Below are positions 5,548 to 8,074 of a stretch of DNA of 8,074 nucleotides, piece after piece. Position numbers and translations under genes: made by a program. The stretch lies in contig JALZUY010000090.1 of assembly GCA_023301395.1 (NCBI GenBank), positions 1 to 8,074 of the forward strand, given 5' to 3'. Source of the stretch: Nonlabens sp. Its GTDB lineage: Bacteria > Bacteroidota > Bacteroidia > Flavobacteriales > Flavobacteriaceae. Position 1 is the stretch's first letter, and every line of letters begins with the position of its first letter. The notes beneath the pieces were generated by a model. The model was not told the DNA's origin, made no database searches, and saw nothing but the letters and a program-made list of their open reading frames with translations.

Positions 5548-6933
5548 TTATAGCCAGTTCAATGGCTTTTTAATCAGGCTTAGTTTACCTGAGTAAGGCG
5601 CATATTTCATAGGTATATCTAACCACGTACCACGATGGACTATTCCTTTTAAATGAGAGAATGTTTCAAAGGTTCTTTTACCATGATAATTACCTATTCC
5701 ACTATTACCAACACCTCCAAAAGGAAGTCGCTCATTTATAAATTGAACAATACTATCATTTACAACTCCGCCGCCATAAGAGAATCTTTTAATAAACCAT
5801 TGCTCAAAGTCATTATCATCGCTAAAAATATAAGCACCTAAGGATTTATCATAAGAATCAATCCATTCAATTAAATCCTCACGAGTTTCATAGGAAATAA
5901 TAGGAAGAATAGGTCCAAAAATTTCATTTTCCATCACTTTACTATTTCGTAAAGGTTCATCGATTAGAGTAGGAGCGATGTACAATGATTCATTATCATG
6001 TTCTCCACCAGTTAGTAATTCTTGATTTTCTAACATTTCAATCAGTTTATTGAAATGTTCTTTCCTTATAATTCTAGGAAAGTCAATACTTTTTTTTGGG
6101 TTTTCTCCAAAGAAGTTAGTAATCTCCGTTTTGATATGTTCAGTAAATTCTTTTTTAATAGTGGAATGAACTAATATATAATCTGGTGAAGTACAAGTCT
6201 GGCCAGCATTGAGAAACTTTCCCCACACTATGCGTCGAGCAGCTATTTTAAGATTTGCACTTTCATTAACCACACACGGATTTTTACCACCTAATTCTAA
6301 GGTTACTGGCGTTAAATGTTTTGCAGCTGCTTGATAAATGGCTTTTCCCACTTGCGGACTTCCCGTAAAGAAAATATAATCCCATTTGAGAATCGTGAGT
6401 TCTTTAGCAACAGAAGCATCGCCTTGAATGACTTTTACATGCTCAGGTTCAAACGCCTCATCAATGACCTCTTGTAATAACTTTGAAGAGGCTGTTGAGA
6501 ATTCGCTAGGTTTTAATGTCACTGTGTTTCCAGCAGCTACAGCACCTATTAAAGGAGCTAGCGCTAGCTGAAACGGATAATTCCAAGGTGACATAATGAG
6601 CGCATTGCCATATGGTTCTGGATATTGTCGAGCTCGAGAAGGAAAATTTAGAATTGATGGTCTTACTTTTCTAGGTTTGGACCAGCTTTTGGTTTTTTTG
6701 ATGTACTTATCGAGTTCACCAGTGATGACTTGATACTCAGTAATAAATGCTTCAAATTCACTTTTACCCAAATCACTTGCTAGTGCTTTATATATTTCTT
6801 GCTCCTTACTTTGAATAACTGATTTCAACTTCTTGAGAGCAGCGATGCGGTAAGTTACATCCTTAGTTTTTTGAGATTTAAAATGTTCTTGTTGTGTTTT
6901 GTGAATCACGTGAATTTGATCTTCAATACTCAT
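5548..6933 (-). CDS. NAD(P)-dependent aldehyde dehydrogenase, class 3 type
   Basis: This 461-residue protein is a full-length aldehyde dehydrogenase that oxidises aldehydes to carboxylic acids with NAD(P)+. The catalytic cysteine is Cys247 (NAGQTCTSPDY), the general base Glu213 (VTLELGGKNP), and the oxyanion-hole asparagine Asn118 (SPWNYPFQL). Lys141 (TLKPSE) and the FTGSPQVGK segment at 189-197 contact the cofactor. ENEIFGP at 335-341 and LPFGGVGNSGIGNYHG at 403-418 are also conserved. The roughly 460-residue length, the early start directly before the cofactor domain and the GNYHGKRTFETFSH ending are typical of the class 3 (ALDH3/YwdH-like) group, which often acts on medium- or long-chain and aromatic aldehydes. 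The terminal segment (LSLIKKPLNWL) is mildly hydrophobic and basic and might touch the membrane. No metabolic partner genes are adjacent, so the substrate cannot be read from context. The start lies 119 bp past the pseudouridine synthase stop. Confidence 0.97.
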   Translation of the reverse strand: MSIEDQIHVIHKTQQEHFKSQKTKDVTYRIAALKKLKSVIQSKEQEIYKALASDLGKSEFEAFITEYQVITGELDKYIKKTKSWSKPRKVRPSILNFPSRARQYPEPYGNALIMSPWNYPFQLALAPLIGAVAAGNTVTLKPSEFSTASSKLLQEVIDEAFEPEHVKVIQGDASVAKELTILKWDYIFFTGSPQVGKAIYQAAAKHLTPVTLELGGKNPCVVNESANLKIAARRIVWGKFLNAGQTCTSPDYILVHSTIKKEFTEHIKTEITNFFGENPKKSIDFPRIIRKEHFNKLIEMLENQELLTGGEHDNESLYIAPTLIDEPLRNSKVMENEIFGPILPIISYETREDLIEWIDSYDKSLGAYIFSDDNDFEQWFIKRFSYGGGVVNDSIVQFINERLPFGGVGNSGIGNYHGKRTFETFSHLKGIVHRGTWLDIPMKYAPYSGKLSLIKKPLNWL

Positions 6934-7052
6934 AAGTTCATACTAGTTATAAATCCAATTTAAAGAATTTTAAAGATAGAATAGAACTGTGAGTCTTATT
7001 CTTATCTTAAAATGATGAGTTACCTAACGATATACAGTAAGAGCTATTCCTA

Positions 7053-7736
7053 TTAAGAACTGACCGCTTTCCATATAGAGTCACCACTTGGAACTGGTGC
7101 AATAATTTCAACAGGTTCCTTTTTTACAGGATGCATAAATTCAAGTTTGCGTGCGTGCAAATGAATACTACCATCCTTATTACTTCGTCGTGCACCATAT
7201 TTTAAATCGCCTTTAATTACGCAACCTATTTTACTCAGTTGCGCACGTATTTGATGATGTCTACCGGTTTCAAGAGCAACTTCAAGTAAAGTGTAGTTAT
7301 CAAGCTTTTGAATGACTTTATAGGATAGAATGGCTTCTTTGGAATTAGGAACACCATGGTCATGAGCGTAGCTTTTATTCTGCTTAGTATTACGCACGAG
7401 ATGATGTACCAATCTATCTTTTTTATGAGGAGTGGTTCCTTCTACTACAGCCCAATATGTTTTACTCGTTTCATGGTCAGCAAATAACTTGTTCATGCGC
7501 GGTAATGCCTTTGAAGTACGTGCAAAAACGACCACACCACTGGTAGGTCGATCTAATCTATGCGTTACTCCTAGAAAAACGGCTCCAGGTTTATCATACT
7601 TCTTTGCGATATAATCCTTTATCAAATCAGGCAGAATAACGTCACCTGTTTTATCACCTTGTACTAGATCACCTGACTGCTTGTTTATAGCAATTAAGTG
7701 GTTGTCTTCAAAAAGGATGCGGTTGTTTATGGACAT
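7053..7736 (-). CDS. RluA-family RNA pseudouridine synthase
   Basis: This 227-residue cytoplasmic enzyme isomerises uridine to pseudouridine in rRNA or tRNA. The catalytic motif is HRLDRPTSG at 59-67 with catalytic Asp62. Other family landmarks are AINKQSGD at 17-24, the conserved Tyr94 (KTYWAVVEG), TGRHHQIRAQL at 157-167, GDLKYGA at 176-182 and the closing IHLHARKLEFMHP at 191-203. It consists of the catalytic domain alone, starting directly with the first core strand (ILFEDNHLIAIN), and lacks the N-terminal S4 RNA-binding domain found in RluC and RluD. That matches the shorter RluA/TruC-like branch common in Bacteroidota. The specific RNA site modified cannot be told from sequence. It is spaced 57 bp from the gene upstream and 119 bp from the one downstream, so it may be transcribed alone. 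Confidence 0.96.
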   Translation of the reverse strand: MSINNRILFEDNHLIAINKQSGDLVQGDKTGDVILPDLIKDYIAKKYDKPGAVFLGVTHRLDRPTSGVVVFARTSKALPRMNKLFADHETSKTYWAVVEGTTPHKKDRLVHHLVRNTKQNKSYAHDHGVPNSKEAILSYKVIQKLDNYTLLEVALETGRHHQIRAQLSKIGCVIKGDLKYGARRSNKDGSIHLHARKLEFMHPVKKEPVEIIAPVPSGDSIWKAVSS

Positions 7737-7793
7737 GTGTGTATTGAAAGTGTAAAGGTAAAGTTCTTATGATATTATAAAATATTTGTTCTG

Positions 7794-8074
7794 TTACGAT
7801 ATTAATTCTTTCAATGAACTAAAATTAATTTCGCTTTTATCTATATAACTATAAGTTTGTGGAGGCATAAATCCAGGGAATATGTTTTTTAAATTTTCAA
7901 GTTTAATTGAGTGCTTTATAAGACTTTTCACTTGATGTATTTGAATTCCAAAAGCATTTTTATTTTCTTTATAATACTCATTGAATTCTTTCTTACTAAT
8001 TCCAGTTTGATTCCCAAAATCATCCCATAATTTACTTGGCTGTTCTTTAATTATATTGTCTATTCTATAAATTC
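7794..8074 (-). CDS. C-terminal part of a probable ASCH/PUA-like domain protein, 5' end beyond the window
   Basis: On the minus strand an open frame enters at the window edge and ends with TAA at 7794-7796, giving 92 complete visible residues. The translation includes KLWDDFGNQTGISKKEF, then EYYKENKNAFGIQI, then FPGFMPPQTYSYID. This arrangement (a start in IDNIIKE, then LW, then GISKKEFNEYY, then a PPQ-aromatic-x-aromatic ending) resembles ASCH/PUA-like proteins of the predicted transcriptional regulator group that I associate with COG4933. Such domains are thought to bind nucleic acids or modified nucleotides. The family call is from recollected pattern and may be wrong; the coding call itself is firmer. 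It is noticeably richer in A and T than the neighbouring enzymes, and its start cannot be seen. The stop is 57 bp before the RluA-family start. Confidence 0.6.
   Translation of the reverse strand, partial: IYRIDNIIKEQPSKLWDDFGNQTGISKKEFNEYYKENKNAFGIQIHQVKSLIKHSIKLENLKNIFPGFMPPQTYSYIDKSEINFSSLKELIS

Noticed and set aside
5653..5841. Plus-strand open frame of 62 codons
   Set aside because: It is antisense to the C-terminal part of the aldehyde dehydrogenase.
6556..6569. 14-bp perfect palindrome AGCTAGCGCTAGCT
   Set aside because: It sits inside the aldehyde dehydrogenase coding region and encodes the expected alanine/leucine-rich segment (LALA); there is no second copy or regulatory context.
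6994..7009. Three closely spaced TCTTA units between the pseudouridine synthase and aldehyde dehydrogenase genes
   Set aside because: The units are short and unevenly spaced in AT-rich sequence, with no matching copy elsewhere in the window; chance is a sufficient explanation.
7432..7614. Plus-strand open frame of 60 codons
   Set aside because: It is antisense to the catalytic region of the pseudouridine synthase.
7737..7793. Promoter match TACCTTTA upstream of the pseudouridine synthase
   Set aside because: It departs from TAnnTTTG at the last base and has no TTG at a suitable distance, so it is too weak to list as a feature.

Overview
The window reads as ordinary chromosome from an AT-rich marine Flavobacteriaceae-type bacterium (Bacteroidota). 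Four things point there. One secreted protein carries a C-terminal type IX secretion (T9SS) sorting domain. Gene starts lack Shine-Dalgarno sequences, and at least one upstream region has the Bacteroidota-type -7 element TAnnTTTG. A DUF3857/transglutaminase-type protein typical of this phylum is present. The palindrome CGCTTTCGCGAAAGCG resembles intergenic repeats I recall from genera such as Dokdonia and Nonlabens (recollection, not checked).

All nine recognisable genes lie on the minus strand, so transcription runs right to left. From right to left they are: the C-terminal end of a probable ASCH/PUA-like protein (7794-8074, cut by the window edge); an RluA-family pseudouridine synthase (7053-7736); a class-3-type aldehyde dehydrogenase (5548-6933); a secreted M23 metallopeptidase with a T9SS tail (4048-5487); a compact three-gene operon of a two-TM protein, a YciO-type Sua5/YrdC-family protein and a four-TM protein (3908 down to 2555); a beta-carbonic anhydrase (1802-2431); and a secreted DUF3857/transglutaminase-like protein (1-1650, cut at its C-terminus by the window edge).

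No gene-free stretch exceeds about 155 bases. The gaps hold two related palindromes. One is a perfect 16-bp copy downstream of the M23 gene. The other is a diverged 24-nt copy downstream of the carbonic anhydrase gene, in which a paired substitution preserves the hairpin. Other gap features are an AT-rich 11-bp inverted repeat, a weak terminator candidate and two promoter candidates. I see no rRNA, tRNA, CRISPR array, insertion sequence, prophage gene or toxin/defence cassette.

The genes do not form one pathway. They look like housekeeping and envelope functions: CO2/bicarbonate interconversion, RNA modification, aldehyde oxidation, and cell-wall or extracellular proteolysis. Only the 3908-2555 cluster is tight enough to argue for co-transcription. 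I found no convincing new multi-gene system. The best leads are the palindromic repeat family, the YciO-type protein lacking the SxN motif between two uncharacterised membrane proteins, and the unassigned middle region of the secreted M23 protein.
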